Below, in pieces: positions 37,344-47,114 of a stretch of DNA of 64,000 nucleotides. This DNA is from an uncultured Bacteroidota bacterium. GTDB taxonomy: Bacteria > Bacteroidota > Bacteroidia > NS11-12g > UBA9320. The translations under genes and the position numbers were made by a program. The notes under the pieces are model-generated. The model saw only the letters and a list, made by a program, of their open reading frames with translations. It did no database searches and was not told the DNA's origin. The stretch's first letter is position 1. Each line of letters opens with the position of its first letter. The stretch lies in assembly GCA_913043145.1 (NCBI GenBank), contig CAJWLP010000005.1:1-64000 (forward strand), given 5' to 3'.

Positions 37344-37977
37344 CATCAAACATATTGGCCTTACAAATTATTCCAATGCTTTGAATATTCAAGAACAAAC
37401 CCATCATGATGTTTTAAGTGGGGCTTCAGATAGTATTATCATGTGTGAACATCCCCATGTATTTACCTTTGGAAAAAGTGCCAATAAAAATAACTTACTA
37501 GTTGATGCAAATCTTTTAAAGAGAATTAATGCTACAACACATCAGATTGACAGAGGAGGTGACATTACATACCATGGTCCAGGTCAGTTGGTATGCTATC
37601 CTATCTTAAATTTAAGAAAATGGGGTATAGGCGTCAAAAAATACGTAGAAATACTTGAAGAATGTATAATTAAGACCCTTAAACATTTCAATATTGATGC
37701 ATATCAAATTAAGCATCTAACAGGAATATGGGTGGGGAAAAAACCACAAACTCCCAGAAAAATTGGAGCAATTGGAATTCGCATCAAACAAGGTGTTAGT
37801 ATGCACGGATTTGCATTAAATATTAATACAAATCTTGACTATTTCAATTACATCAATCCCTGCGGAATAAAAGACAAGCAAGTGACATCCACCAGTCAGG
37901 AAGGCATTCAATGTACCTTGGATCAATTTTCTAATAAATTTATAGAAATATTCCTAAAATCGTGGGAATCAATTTAG
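37333..37977 (+). CDS. lipB: Octanoyl-[ACP]:protein N-octanoyltransferase
   Basis: LipB moves octanoyl from ACP to lipoyl-dependent enzymes, the first step of lipoate attachment. The 214-residue protein has IDRGGDITYHGPGQLVCYPI (about 73-92), IWVGKKPQTPRKIGAIGIRI with the catalytic Lys, and FNYINPCGIKDKQVTS with the catalytic Cys. The ATG at 37333 is chosen over an in-frame GTG at 37327. It is last in the rsmI-lnt-lipB cluster. Confidence 0.95.
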   Translation: MSINIKHIGLTNYSNALNIQEQTHHDVLSGASDSIIMCEHPHVFTFGKSANKNNLLVDANLLKRINATTHQIDRGGDITYHGPGQLVCYPILNLRKWGIGVKKYVEILEECIIKTLKHFNIDAYQIKHLTGIWVGKKPQTPRKIGAIGIRIKQGVSMHGFALNINTNLDYFNYINPCGIKDKQVTSTSQEGIQCTLDQFSNKFIEIFLKSWESI

Positions 37978-38003
37978 GAGTAAATGACAATTCAATAATT
38001 TAT

Positions 38004-38675
38004 TTAAGACAAACACCAATTTATTGGTGAGGACAAAAATTGATTGGCTCTTGAAAAAGGCTTACTTCCAAAAAAACCTGCCTTTCCTCCTGTATAAATC
38101 TCCGCTGCAGGATGGGCAGATTCAATAATTAAGTGCTTGTTATGATTGATTAAGTCTTTCTTTTTTAGGGCATAAGCTCCCCAAAGTATAAAAACAACCT
38201 TTTCTTGATTTTCTGAGATTGTTTGAATAACCTTATTTGTAAAGATTTCCCAACCAATTCCTTGATGACTTGATGGCTTCTTTTCCTCAACAGTCAAAAT
38301 AGAATTTAATAAAAACACTCCTTGTTCTGCCCAACCAGTAATTTCACCATGTTTAGGTATTTCGCATCCAATGTCTGCATTCAATTCTTTGAAAATATTT
38401 TTCAAGGAAGGCGGAACTTTAGCTCCTTTCTTTACCGAAAAACAGTAACCATTAGCTTGACCATATCCGTGGTAGGGATCTTGACCAATGATGACTACTT
38501 TTACATTTTGAGGAGTCGTTTTATTAAAAGCATTAAAGACATCCTTTCTAGGTGGATAGATCACCTTTCCTAACTTATCTTGCTGTTTTAAAAACTTTTG
38601 TATTTCAATGAAATAAGGCTTCAAAACCTCCTCAGATAATAGTAGTTCCCATGAAGTTGGAAGCTTATCTATCAT
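38004..38675 (-). CDS. ung: Uracil-DNA glycosylase, family 1
   Basis: Ung removes uracil from DNA to start base-excision repair. The 223-residue protein has VVIIGQDPYHGYGQANGYCF (catalytic Asp, residues about 56-75), GVFLLNSILTVEEKKPSSHQ, VVFILWGAYALKKKDLI and SAHPAAEIYTGGKAGFFGSK; the last has AAE where most family members have SPL after the conserved HP. Its ATG overlaps the stop of the small membrane ORF upstream. Confidence 0.95.
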   Translation of the reverse strand: MIDKLPTSWELLLSEEVLKPYFIEIQKFLKQQDKLGKVIYPPRKDVFNAFNKTTPQNVKVVIIGQDPYHGYGQANGYCFSVKKGAKVPPSLKNIFKELNADIGCEIPKHGEITGWAEQGVFLLNSILTVEEKKPSSHQGIGWEIFTNKVIQTISENQEKVVFILWGAYALKKKDLINHNKHLIIESAHPAAEIYTGGKAGFFGSKPFSRANQFLSSPINWCLS

Positions 38676-38812
38676 CGAGACCCTCTTAATTTAAGCTCAG
38701 TGTGATATGGGCTATTGGGTATCACATATTTTTTATACATCCAGACTGCTGAACCAATAAAAATAGCCACAAACAAAAACAGAATAATCAATTTTATAAG
38801 CTTATTTTCCAT
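38672..38812 (-). CDS. 46-residue single-pass membrane protein upstream of ung
   Basis: The minus strand carries ATG at 38812 and 46 codons to a TGA at 38672-38674 that overlaps the ung ATG by four bases (ATGA). The peptide begins MENKLIKLI, has one hydrophobic segment (IILFLFVAIFIGSAVW, residues 9-24) and a basic, proline-containing tail (KKYVIPNSPY, then LKLRGSR). The ATGA coupling to ung, a normal start, and a membrane span in an otherwise unexplained 157-bp gap argue that it is real. Its function is unknown. Confidence 0.65.
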   Translation of the reverse strand: MENKLIKLIILFLFVAIFIGSAVWMYKKYVIPNSPYHTELKLRGSR

Positions 38813-38831
38813 TGAATTTATTCAGAAAATA

Positions 38832-40886
38832 TTATTCACCTGGATTAATAAAAGCATATTCTTTACCAAATCTAAGCATTTGTTCTACATATCCTTCCTC
38901 ACTCACATGGAGATTTATGAAGTTACCTTCATCATCAAATTGTGGTTCTAATTTTGGCTGAACAAATCCACTATATGGGGCTAAATTTAAACTTTTGTAT
39001 CTCGACTTAACCTCTTTATGAATAGCAGGATCTACTTTGACTCCATAACCTTCAACCAAAGCTTCAGCAGCTTCATAATCACCCTCAGACTTTATACGCT
39101 GAATTTCTCTTAAAAGGTCACCAAAGATTTTACGAAGTTTAGCATAGTCATTAACCACAAAATAGGTTTTGTTATCTATTATTTTCTTTTCAATAACTTG
39201 ATCATTAAGTCCTTTTTCATATGCCCAAGATGCATTTAACTGACGGTTTCTCATATGGTCTTCTTCTATATTTTCACCCTCTTCTAATCTTCTCAATTGA
39301 AGCATCATACCGTTAGCAATATAACTGTCATACTCAGCCATTCCAACATCTAAACTAGGCATCAAGCCCAAATCTACTAGTTTTTGATCATAGATATAAT
39401 ATAAAGCGACTAAATCTGCTCGAGCTTCTTCTAATGTATTGCTATAGTTTTTCAGTGTTTCTTTTGGAGTACCAATGCCATCATTAATTTTACCAGAGGC
39501 ATGCCCAATAACCTCATGCATGGCAGTATGCATCTTGCTACTTAATTTACCATGTTCTTTAATTCTAGCTCTTACATTTTCATCAAAGTAAAATTCATTT
39601 AACGAACTACTACCACCAGAAGAATTATACGCTTCTACAATATTTCCAAGACTAATTGACTTACTACCATGAGTACTTCGTATCCAATTACTATTGGGTA
39701 AATTAATTCCAATTGGAGTTGCAGGAGCGGCATCTCCAGCCTCTGTAGCTGCATTGATAACACGATAACTAACACCAACAACATTTTCTTTCTTATGCTC
39801 CTCCATAATTGAACTGTTGTCCTCAAAATACTGAGCATTTTCACTCAAAACAGCCATTCGTTCAGAAGCTTCTTTATCATTCATTTGAATAACAGCTTCA
39901 TATGCTCCTTTATAACCAATTGCATCTCCATAAACCTCAATAAATCCTAAAATAAAATCAATATCCCCCTCAGTACTTTTAAGCCAATTAATATTGGTTG
40001 CATCCCACTGTTTTAAATCTCCTGTTTTAAAGTAATCCATGAGCATATTAATATGACTAGCTTGAGCATCATTTTCAGCTACAATTTTCGCTTTTTCTAA
40101 CCAAAAAATAATCTGATCAATAGCACCTCCATATAGACCCCCAGATTTATATACTAAATCCACTAATTGTCCATCTCGTTTAACTAACCTGGAATTCAAA
40201 CCATACTCAATGGGAGTCTCTTCACCAGATACACCCATCGCTCCGTAATAAGCAATAGCTTCTGTCTCAGTTACACCTTCACCGTAATAATTATTGGCAC
40301 TCAAAGCTACCTTATCCACGCCTCTATCTTTAATTACTTTTTTTGAATCAACAGAAGGATCAAAAATTACCCGCACAAGCTTATTAACCATCTGTTCTAT
40401 GGTTTCACCTTTTAAAGTAATTGATTCATTTAATGAACTTCTTTCAACTAAACTATCAAAATAGTCTTTAGAAAATCCTGGTAAGAACTTCTTCTCTGCA
40501 TAGTGATGATGGATTCCATTCGAAAACCAAAATCGTTTTAAATAGATTTCAAAATTTTCCCAATCTTCCGTACCTCTGTCCCCATTGTAAGTATCATAAA
40601 TTGTCTCTAAAACCCGCTTAATTTGAATATTATGCTTGTAATTCTGAGCATACGTAATTTCTCTTCCACTCAATGCAGCTTGAGATAAATAATATACCAA
40701 CTCTTTTTGTTTAACTGATAAGTCATTAATTCCTGATGCATCGTAGGTCAAAATTCTTAAATCAGCAAAACGATTAGAATCGTTAACTGAAATGGTATTT
40801 TCATTCTTATTTTGATCGTGATTTAAATCACGGTTACATGCAGTTAAAGCACTTAATATCAAAAGTAACAAAGCTAAATTTTTCAT
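38832..40886 (-). CDS. M49-family (dipeptidyl-peptidase III-like) metallopeptidase lipoprotein
   Basis: The 684-residue protein has a lipoprotein signal (ILSALTACN) and the M49 zinc site HEVIGH at residues 457-462 (HExxxH type) with the second motif EEARAD at 486-491. DPP III enzymes remove dipeptides from peptide N-termini. The bacterial lipoprotein form probably works in the periplasm or at the surface. The start is ATG 40886; an in-frame TTG sits three codons earlier. The 46-residue ORF upstream of ung follows on the same strand after 19 bp. Confidence 0.88.
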   Translation of the reverse strand: MKNLALLLLILSALTACNRDLNHDQNKNENTISVNDSNRFADLRILTYDASGINDLSVKQKELVYYLSQAALSGREITYAQNYKHNIQIKRVLETIYDTYNGDRGTEDWENFEIYLKRFWFSNGIHHHYAEKKFLPGFSKDYFDSLVERSSLNESITLKGETIEQMVNKLVRVIFDPSVDSKKVIKDRGVDKVALSANNYYGEGVTETEAIAYYGAMGVSGEETPIEYGLNSRLVKRDGQLVDLVYKSGGLYGGAIDQIIFWLEKAKIVAENDAQASHINMLMDYFKTGDLKQWDATNINWLKSTEGDIDFILGFIEVYGDAIGYKGAYEAVIQMNDKEASERMAVLSENAQYFEDNSSIMEEHKKENVVGVSYRVINAATEAGDAAPATPIGINLPNSNWIRSTHGSKSISLGNIVEAYNSSGGSSSLNEFYFDENVRARIKEHGKLSSKMHTAMHEVIGHASGKINDGIGTPKETLKNYSNTLEEARADLVALYYIYDQKLVDLGLMPSLDVGMAEYDSYIANGMMLQLRRLEEGENIEEDHMRNRQLNASWAYEKGLNDQVIEKKIIDNKTYFVVNDYAKLRKIFGDLLREIQRIKSEGDYEAAEALVEGYGVKVDPAIHKEVKSRYKSLNLAPYSGFVQPKLEPQFDDEGNFINLHVSEEGYVEQMLRFGKEYAFINPGE

Positions 40887-41015
40887 AATTTTCAATATTT
40901 TTTTCTGATTGCGAATCTAACTATTTTTAAGCATCTTTATGAGCTTAATCACATTGTAGTAATCACAACGAGAAAATACTTGTAATAAAGATTACCCAGT
41001 GGTGTATTAAAAAAA

Positions 41016-42089
41016 CTATAGTTTAATCGAAAATTTCCTACCTAATTGATGAAGATCTTCAAGGACCTTATCATTTAAAGGTATTCCTGTTTTCTTGCGT
41101 TTTTCCTCGATGTTAAATTCAATTTCTCCAGGAATATAAACCGATTTTTTTTCATCCACCCTTTCTGCATTTTTAAAAGAACTAATCCAAACATCCATGC
41201 TTGTTTTGAATTCATCTACAGATCGAAAACCATCTACTTCCATTGCACCAACAAAATGACCAAGACCCTTACCTGGCAAATTGGGTAAGAGAGGCAAATA
41301 GCTCACAAATGGAGGCACCCATTTGCCGAAATTAGCCCCAGACAAAACTCCAGACATAATATCCACTAGGCTACCAAGTGCATATCCTTTGTGACTACCT
41401 AATTCTTCTAGACTGCCTAAAGGAGTTAACATTCCACCGTCTTTTAGTTCATCTACATTTTGACTAGTCCTTCCATCCTTATCTAGCATCCAGCCTTTTG
41501 GTATTTTTCTTCCTTCTCTGCGAGCAATTTCAATTTTCCCTCTAGCTACTGATGATGTTGCAAGATCAATCACCAAAGGTTTTTCTTTTTTGGTAGGAAA
41601 CGCATACGAAATAGGGTTCGTTCCCAACATAGCTTGCTTGCTATGAGTTGGCGGAATAAAAGGAGTTGCATTGGTCATTGCCATGCCAATCATTTCATGA
41701 GACAATGCCTTCATTGCATGATATCCTGCTATTCCAAAATGATTACTATTTTGAATAGCACCCCATCCACTTCCATATGCTTTAGCACGCTCAATAGCCA
41801 TATCCATTGCCTTAGGTGCAACTACAAGTCCTAAGCCTGAATCACCATCAATGGTAAAAGTTGATTTATTTTCTCTAATGATTTTAACTCTCGGACACAT
41901 ATTAATTCTTTCACTCTCCCATAGATTTACATATCCAATCAAGCGAGAAACACCGTGACTATCTATACCCCGTAAATCTGCTGAAATTAATACATCCGTA
42001 GCAATTTTTGAATCATCGTCTGATGCACCCATAGCATTAAATAATTGAATAGAAAATTTAGTTAGATCCGAATCTGAAATGTACCTCAT
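41016..42089 (-). CDS. Ldh-family malate/L-sulfolactate/ureidoglycolate dehydrogenase
   Basis: This NAD(P)-dependent enzyme of the LDH2/YlbC family (357 residues) oxidises 2-hydroxyacids. Family markers are DLRGIDSHGVSRLIGYV (near residues 37-53), AYGSGWGAIQNSNHFGIAGYHAM with the catalytic His, TNATPFIPPTHSKQAMLGTN and GSHKGYALGSLVDIMSGVLSGA. The ATG at 42089 is preferred over one at 42149, whose extra 20 residues are not family-like. Substrate (malate, lactate or another) cannot be told from sequence alone. A palindrome AAACTATAGTTT at 41013-41024 overlaps the stop. Confidence 0.88.
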   Translation of the reverse strand: MRYISDSDLTKFSIQLFNAMGASDDDSKIATDVLISADLRGIDSHGVSRLIGYVNLWESERINMCPRVKIIRENKSTFTIDGDSGLGLVVAPKAMDMAIERAKAYGSGWGAIQNSNHFGIAGYHAMKALSHEMIGMAMTNATPFIPPTHSKQAMLGTNPISYAFPTKKEKPLVIDLATSSVARGKIEIARREGRKIPKGWMLDKDGRTSQNVDELKDGGMLTPLGSLEELGSHKGYALGSLVDIMSGVLSGANFGKWVPPFVSYLPLLPNLPGKGLGHFVGAMEVDGFRSVDEFKTSMDVWISSFKNAERVDEKKSVYIPGEIEFNIEEKRKKTGIPLNDKVLEDLHQLGRKFSIKL

Positions 42090-42282
42090 TTTACCACAAA
42101 TGTGCAATTTTTTAAAGCTAGACTGCATTATAAATTTAAATAATATCAAAACAACTTTTCAAAACACATCTAAACATGATTATGAATATATTGCAGTTTC
42201 AATGTGATTTTTACCCAAAAATGATTTTTATAAATTATAAAATATTAACTTGCAACTTATATAAACTTCAATAACCTTGAGC

Positions 42283-45200
42283 ATGGCAAAATTTATACTT
42301 AAGCGATTTTTTCTGATTGTATCTTTAATACCATTATTGTTTTCTTCATATTCTGCAAAAGCCACCCACATGATGGGAGCAGATATTACGTATCGCTGTA
42401 TTGATACGCTAAAATTTGAAATCACGCTTAAGTGGTATCGAGATTGTAGAGGTATATCTTTGAATAACGGTGGAAGCTTAACCATACGTTGTACTTCGGG
42501 TGGTAGTAGAACAGCTACACTCACTCTAAAATCAATCCGTGAGATTACCCCAGTATGTGCTACTGAACCCTCTCGATGTAAACCCTCCAACACTTTCGGA
42601 ACTGGTGAGGGTGTGGAAGAACATACCTACACCGGTATATTGGACTTTAATAAATCACCGCTTAACGCTCTAGCCAACTGTTCTGGACAGATTGTTATTG
42701 GTGGAGCCATCAATGCTCGGAATGGTGCTATTACCACAGGCCCTAGCGGCACAATTTACACCGACTGTACCATTGATCTTAAAAAAGCTCCTTGTAATAC
42801 CTCTCCTGCTCTTACCTCTGAGCCTATTGCTATTCTTTGCTGTGATCAGCCTTTCTACTTCAACAATGGTGCATTAGATACAGCTAACTTTGATTCATTA
42901 TCATATGCCTGGGCTAACCCTCAAAGAGCATATAATTCCAACACTAACTATAGCGGTACATTTTCATACTTAAATCCATTTACCGTATACGATCCGAGAC
43001 CTAACGGTGGATCTCCAATTCCTGGAAGTAATCCTCCTATTGGTCTATACCTTGACCCCTTGACTGGGGACATCGTTCTAACTCCCACCAACTGTAGTGA
43101 GGTAACGGTTGCTGTTATCGAGATTACCGAATGGCGTAAAAATGACAAAGGAAAATACGAAGTCATCGGCAAAACACGACGGGATATGCAATTCATTGTT
43201 AAATCTTGTCCTGGGAATAAACCTCCTATTGTTAACGGCCCATACAACTACGAAGTCTGTGAAGGAAATCAGCTTTGTTTTAATGTCACTACCAACGACC
43301 CTGTATTTGTTCCACCGCCGCCTGCTCAAACACCTGCTCCGGACTCTGTAAAAATCAGCTGGAATAGAGGTATTCCCGGTGCTACTTTTACTGTTACTAA
43401 CCCTACGGCTCGTCTTCAAACTGGGCGATTCTGTTGGACTCCTGGCATTGGACAGGCCAGTCAGTTGCCTTATACATTTACCGTTACTGCTCGTGATGAT
43501 GCTTGTCCACTGAATGCGGTATCCGTTCGGGCATTTCGTGTAAAAGTTAAACCTCGTGCTCAAGCTACTATTGACATAGACACCATGGATTGTGGGGTTT
43601 ATCCTCTTGAAGCTGATCTTATTGATGGTTTTAAAGGTACTGCCTCCTACAACTGGACTATTTTAGATTCTAACAAAAACATTGTCTTTAATAAAAAAAC
43701 AGCTGCATTCAAATCCTCTGGAAATTTCTTAAGCACATCTAAACAAGACACTATTCGATTTAGAAAAGGAGGAAAATACTTCATTCAGCTATCCTTAAAC
43801 AATGCTCCTATTAATTGCCCAAGTACCTTCTTAGATACATTAATTGTTCCACCACTTTTAGAGGCTAACCTAACCATTGGCCCAGACACTTTTGTGTGTG
43901 CCGGAACTGACATTGTGTTCAGACCATTCTTGAGTAACTTCTCTGCTCCGGCTACCTACCAATGGAGTACCATGGGAGTAACCAATGATGGAAAGTTTCT
44001 TAAAAATGCCACGGCTAATCCTGCCAACAATAAAGATACCTTCTTACTCTCAATTCCAAATGTTCAATATGATACCGCAGTAAGTATATTCATTAAAGAT
44101 GCAACAGGTTGTACTTCTGAAGATACCATACAGGTATTCCTTAAATCAAACCCTATTGCAAAATTACCTCCTGATCCCAGAATTTGTTCCTACGACAGTA
44201 TTAACATAGTACCTAATCTTGACTCTGCATATTGGGTTGACCCAATAAAAGGAGACACATTAGTTCAAGGCGATACCCTCTTTAAAGAATGGTATTATAA
44301 CGGTATGCTATTTGACACGCAAGATAGTGTCACTATAAATAAACGTGGGACATATGTAATTCGTGTTGTAGATAGTCTCAATTGTACCGACACCGACACA
44401 TTGTACCTCAATGTTAATGATACTGTTAAAGCCTTTGCCGGAAATGATACAACCCTATGCTTTGCCGACACCCTCGTGCTCAAAGCTGGCGGAATTGATA
44501 CTGCAGGCAACTCTAACACTGGACTCTACCAGTGGTCGGATATCACGCCATCTAACATAAATGATATTATCCTTGGTACCAACGAAAGATATAACATTGT
44601 CGCCTCGGATGATAAAGAATATCGCCTTGAACTATACATAACTCAAGGGGGTATCCAATGTTTTGATGATGACTCCGTGATGATTTCCGTCAATGCTTTA
44701 CCCAACATTGTTCTGGGTCCTGACGAATCCGTGTGCTGTGATTATGGTGCCATTAACCTTAACTTTAAAGTTACCACTCCGTCGGGTAATCCTTCGACTG
44801 GATCTTGGAGTTGTACATCCTCTCCTAGTCTTGTTACGAACAATGAATTTGATACCGATGCCGGTTGTGGACTAATTGTATCTCCAGCTACTTCTATTGA
44901 TAAACACGCGATATATACTTATCAAGAACCTACCACGCTCTGTATTAATAAGGATTCCATTTTGATTACCATCAATGGTCTGCCTCGAATGATTCTTCAG
45001 AAGCGGGTCTATTGTCAAGACATTGGAGCTATTCGTTTGGATGATGATGTAGTTATAAGCCCATCAAATACATCACTGGGTTCTCCATCTTGGCGATGCC
45101 TGGACTCTAACTCGGTTAATAACCGTTTTGTTGCTGATATGCTTGAAAACAGAGGCTCACAATTCGCTCCTGACTATTGGGTAAACCTTGGCGAAAGTGT

Positions 45201-46974
45201 CTACACTATTCAAAATAGCAATACCGACACCATCGTTCTTGAATTTACTTACGTTAATCGTTTTGGATGTAGAGCCAAGGATACTATTTCCATTGAAGTG
45301 TCTAAAGTACCTAAACTTTCATTCTCTTCTCATCGTGATTTATGCTATGACGAAGGTGACATCTCTTTGAACAACCTTATGGGTGTCAACCTTACTGATG
45401 GGGTTTGGTCTGTCGTTAATGAAACTTCTGGTTACAGAGACACCAATGACCTGGGTGGAATATCTAACAACTCAATTAACACCTTTAATAGTGTTCCTAT
45501 GGCTAATGCCAATGTGACTCCTAACTCATGGAGAATTCGGTATACTCATACGGCTACGGGTTGTCCTACTTTTAAGGATACTACCCTTCGAATTAACCCT
45601 TTACCGGACATCAATCTCACTGCACTTACCCCTAATCGTTTGTGTGAAACTGCTACTGATATCCCTCTTAATGCTACTCCTGCTGGGGGTACTTGGTCGA
45701 GTAATGACCCTACAGCTATCGTAGGTGGAAATAACTTTAGTCCAGGTTCTGCTTCCATCGTTGGTAACGGTGATATCATTAAACTATACTATAATTATAC
45801 CGATGCCGCTACAGGTTGTAGCAATAACGATTCTATCCAAGCTCAAGTGGACCCTAAACCAACCATATCCTTACCTACCAATGCGGTATATTGCCGTAAC
45901 AAAGGAGAAATGGTCATGCCACTTACCCTTCCTATATCCGCTACCAACAACTCTAGCTTGATTTGGATTCCTACCAATATATATGGCAACAGAGACCGCA
46001 TCAACGCTGGGGCTATCGATAATGTTCAAGGGGAAGGTACAATTACCCTTACCCTTCAAAATCAAAAAGCTGACACCTTCAGAATTGGTGCTAACGCCGG
46101 TGGGCTTGCCTCTTGTTCGGATGTCAATGGTTCATTTGAAATTATCATTAATCCTATTCCTGATGCTTCTATTACAAACAGCAATCCTGAAGGTTGTAAC
46201 CCTGTAACCACTAATCTTGATATAGTGTTTAATAATCAAATTGATCCTACTACATCTACCTTCTCGTGGAACCTTGGTAATGGAAATACATCAACAAGTG
46301 CATCTAATAGCGTCACCTATACTGATGATGGCCAAGCAAATATCTCATTGGTTGTTACCTCAGACAAAGGTTGTGACACTACCATCACTAGTTCTGTGCT
46401 TATCAACCCGATTCCTGTGGCTAGCTTTGTGCCTAATCCAAATAATTACACCACGGCAGCTCTTCCTCGTTTTATATTTACCAACACCAGTACTGTTGAC
46501 CCGTTTAACGGTAGTGTGATTGATCAATTTGAATGGGACTTCGGTGACCCTAATACTACAGATGATGTCTCTTCTGAGGAAAATCCATCGCACTACTACC
46601 CTAGTGATACTGCTCAATACTGCGTGAATCTCAAAGTGACAACCAACAAAGGGTGCTCGGATGAGTTTAACTCTTGCGTTGTGATTGGTCCTGACTTGAT
46701 TGTATTTATTCCGAATGCATTCACACCTAATACTTCTGGCCCTGACCAAAATGAAGGATTTAAAGCTACCATTAGTGGCGAAAAAGCAATGGAACTCATC
46801 GTATTTGATCGTTGGGGTGAAATTATGTTTATCACCAATGATGTCAACGAAAAATGGGATGGTACATACAAAGGTGAGCCCGCTCAACAAGACGTGTACG
46901 CTTACCAACTCAATGTTACCGCTCTTAACGATGAAGTTTATAACTACACCGGGACTATTACACTTATTCGGTAA
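42283..46974 (+). CDS. Large T9SS-exported adhesin-like protein with PKD repeats and type B sorting domain
   Basis: A 1563-residue surface protein. After a signal peptide (LIPLLFSSYSAKA) comes the Bacteroidota block ATHMMGADITYRCIDTLKFE, typical of gliding-associated adhesins. The long middle has repeated Ig/PKD-like units with GxGxxD-rich turns, and PKD units with DFGDP near residue 1430. The last ~90 residues, FIPNAFTPNTSG through LIVFDRWGEIMF to YTGTITLIR, form the type B (gliding-motility-associated) sorting domain. It probably mediates attachment. Codon use is visibly richer in C (ACC, AAC) than in flanking genes. ATG 42283 replaces an upstream TTG. It stands alone with its own terminator. 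Confidence 0.9.
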   Translation: MAKFILKRFFLIVSLIPLLFSSYSAKATHMMGADITYRCIDTLKFEITLKWYRDCRGISLNNGGSLTIRCTSGGSRTATLTLKSIREITPVCATEPSRCKPSNTFGTGEGVEEHTYTGILDFNKSPLNALANCSGQIVIGGAINARNGAITTGPSGTIYTDCTIDLKKAPCNTSPALTSEPIAILCCDQPFYFNNGALDTANFDSLSYAWANPQRAYNSNTNYSGTFSYLNPFTVYDPRPNGGSPIPGSNPPIGLYLDPLTGDIVLTPTNCSEVTVAVIEITEWRKNDKGKYEVIGKTRRDMQFIVKSCPGNKPPIVNGPYNYEVCEGNQLCFNVTTNDPVFVPPPPAQTPAPDSVKISWNRGIPGATFTVTNPTARLQTGRFCWTPGIGQASQLPYTFTVTARDDACPLNAVSVRAFRVKVKPRAQATIDIDTMDCGVYPLEADLIDGFKGTASYNWTILDSNKNIVFNKKTAAFKSSGNFLSTSKQDTIRFRKGGKYFIQLSLNNAPINCPSTFLDTLIVPPLLEANLTIGPDTFVCAGTDIVFRPFLSNFSAPATYQWSTMGVTNDGKFLKNATANPANNKDTFLLSIPNVQYDTAVSIFIKDATGCTSEDTIQVFLKSNPIAKLPPDPRICSYDSINIVPNLDSAYWVDPIKGDTLVQGDTLFKEWYYNGMLFDTQDSVTINKRGTYVIRVVDSLNCTDTDTLYLNVNDTVKAFAGNDTTLCFADTLVLKAGGIDTAGNSNTGLYQWSDITPSNINDIILGTNERYNIVASDDKEYRLELYITQGGIQCFDDDSVMISVNALPNIVLGPDESVCCDYGAINLNFKVTTPSGNPSTGSWSCTSSPSLVTNNEFDTDAGCGLIVSPATSIDKHAIYTYQEPTTLCINKDSILITINGLPRMILQKRVYCQDIGAIRLDDDVVISPSNTSLGSPSWRCLDSNSVNNRFVADMLENRGSQFAPDYWVNLGESVYTIQNSNTDTIVLEFTYVNRFGCRAKDTISIEVSKVPKLSFSSHRDLCYDEGDISLNNLMGVNLTDGVWSVVNETSGYRDTNDLGGISNNSINTFNSVPMANANVTPNSWRIRYTHTATGCPTFKDTTLRINPLPDINLTALTPNRLCETATDIPLNATPAGGTWSSNDPTAIVGGNNFSPGSASIVGNGDIIKLYYNYTDAATGCSNNDSIQAQVDPKPTISLPTNAVYCRNKGEMVMPLTLPISATNNSSLIWIPTNIYGNRDRINAGAIDNVQGEGTITLTLQNQKADTFRIGANAGGLASCSDVNGSFEIIINPIPDASITNSNPEGCNPVTTNLDIVFNNQIDPTTSTFSWNLGNGNTSTSASNSVTYTDDGQANISLVVTSDKGCDTTITSSVLINPIPVASFVPNPNNYTTAALPRFIFTNTSTVDPFNGSVIDQFEWDFGDPNTTDDVSSEENPSHYYPSDTAQYCVNLKVTTNKGCSDEFNSCVVIGPDLIVFIPNAFTPNTSGPDQNEGFKATISGEKAMELIVFDRWGEIMFITNDVNEKWDGTYKGEPAQQDVYAYQLNVTALNDEVYNYTGTITLIR

Positions 46975-46996
46975 ATGAAATGGTTAATTGAAAAAC

Positions 46997-47030
46997 AAAA
47001 AAAGGAAGTAACTAGTTACTTCCTTTTTTT
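46997..47030 (+). terminator. Terminator after the T9SS adhesin
   Basis: A perfect 34-base inverted repeat centred at 47013/47014, with core GGAAGTAACTAGTTACTTCC and A/T flanks, 23 bp after the stop of the adhesin. It ends in a run of T on the plus strand and separates the adhesin from the rel operon. Confidence 0.9.
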
Positions 47031-47114
47031 GTCTCATGCTATTGTAAAAGAAAATTTGAATCCATCCTCAAGAAAAATAATACTCATTATAACTTCGCAA
47101 TAGATTATTGAACC

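Noticed and set aside
41013-41024. Palindrome AAACTATAGTTT at the end of the Ldh-family gene, similar to an operator half-site
   Set aside because: No 7-base spacer and it lies at a 3' end, not at a promoter; no T-run, so not a terminator either.
43078-43563. 161-codon minus-strand open frame inside the adhesin gene
   Set aside because: Antisense shadow of a real gene with C-rich codons; no signal, domain or start context of its own.
46360-46908. 182-codon minus-strand open frame under the adhesin sorting domain
   Set aside because: Its extent follows codon bias of the opposite strand, and the plus strand encodes a clear type B sorting domain.
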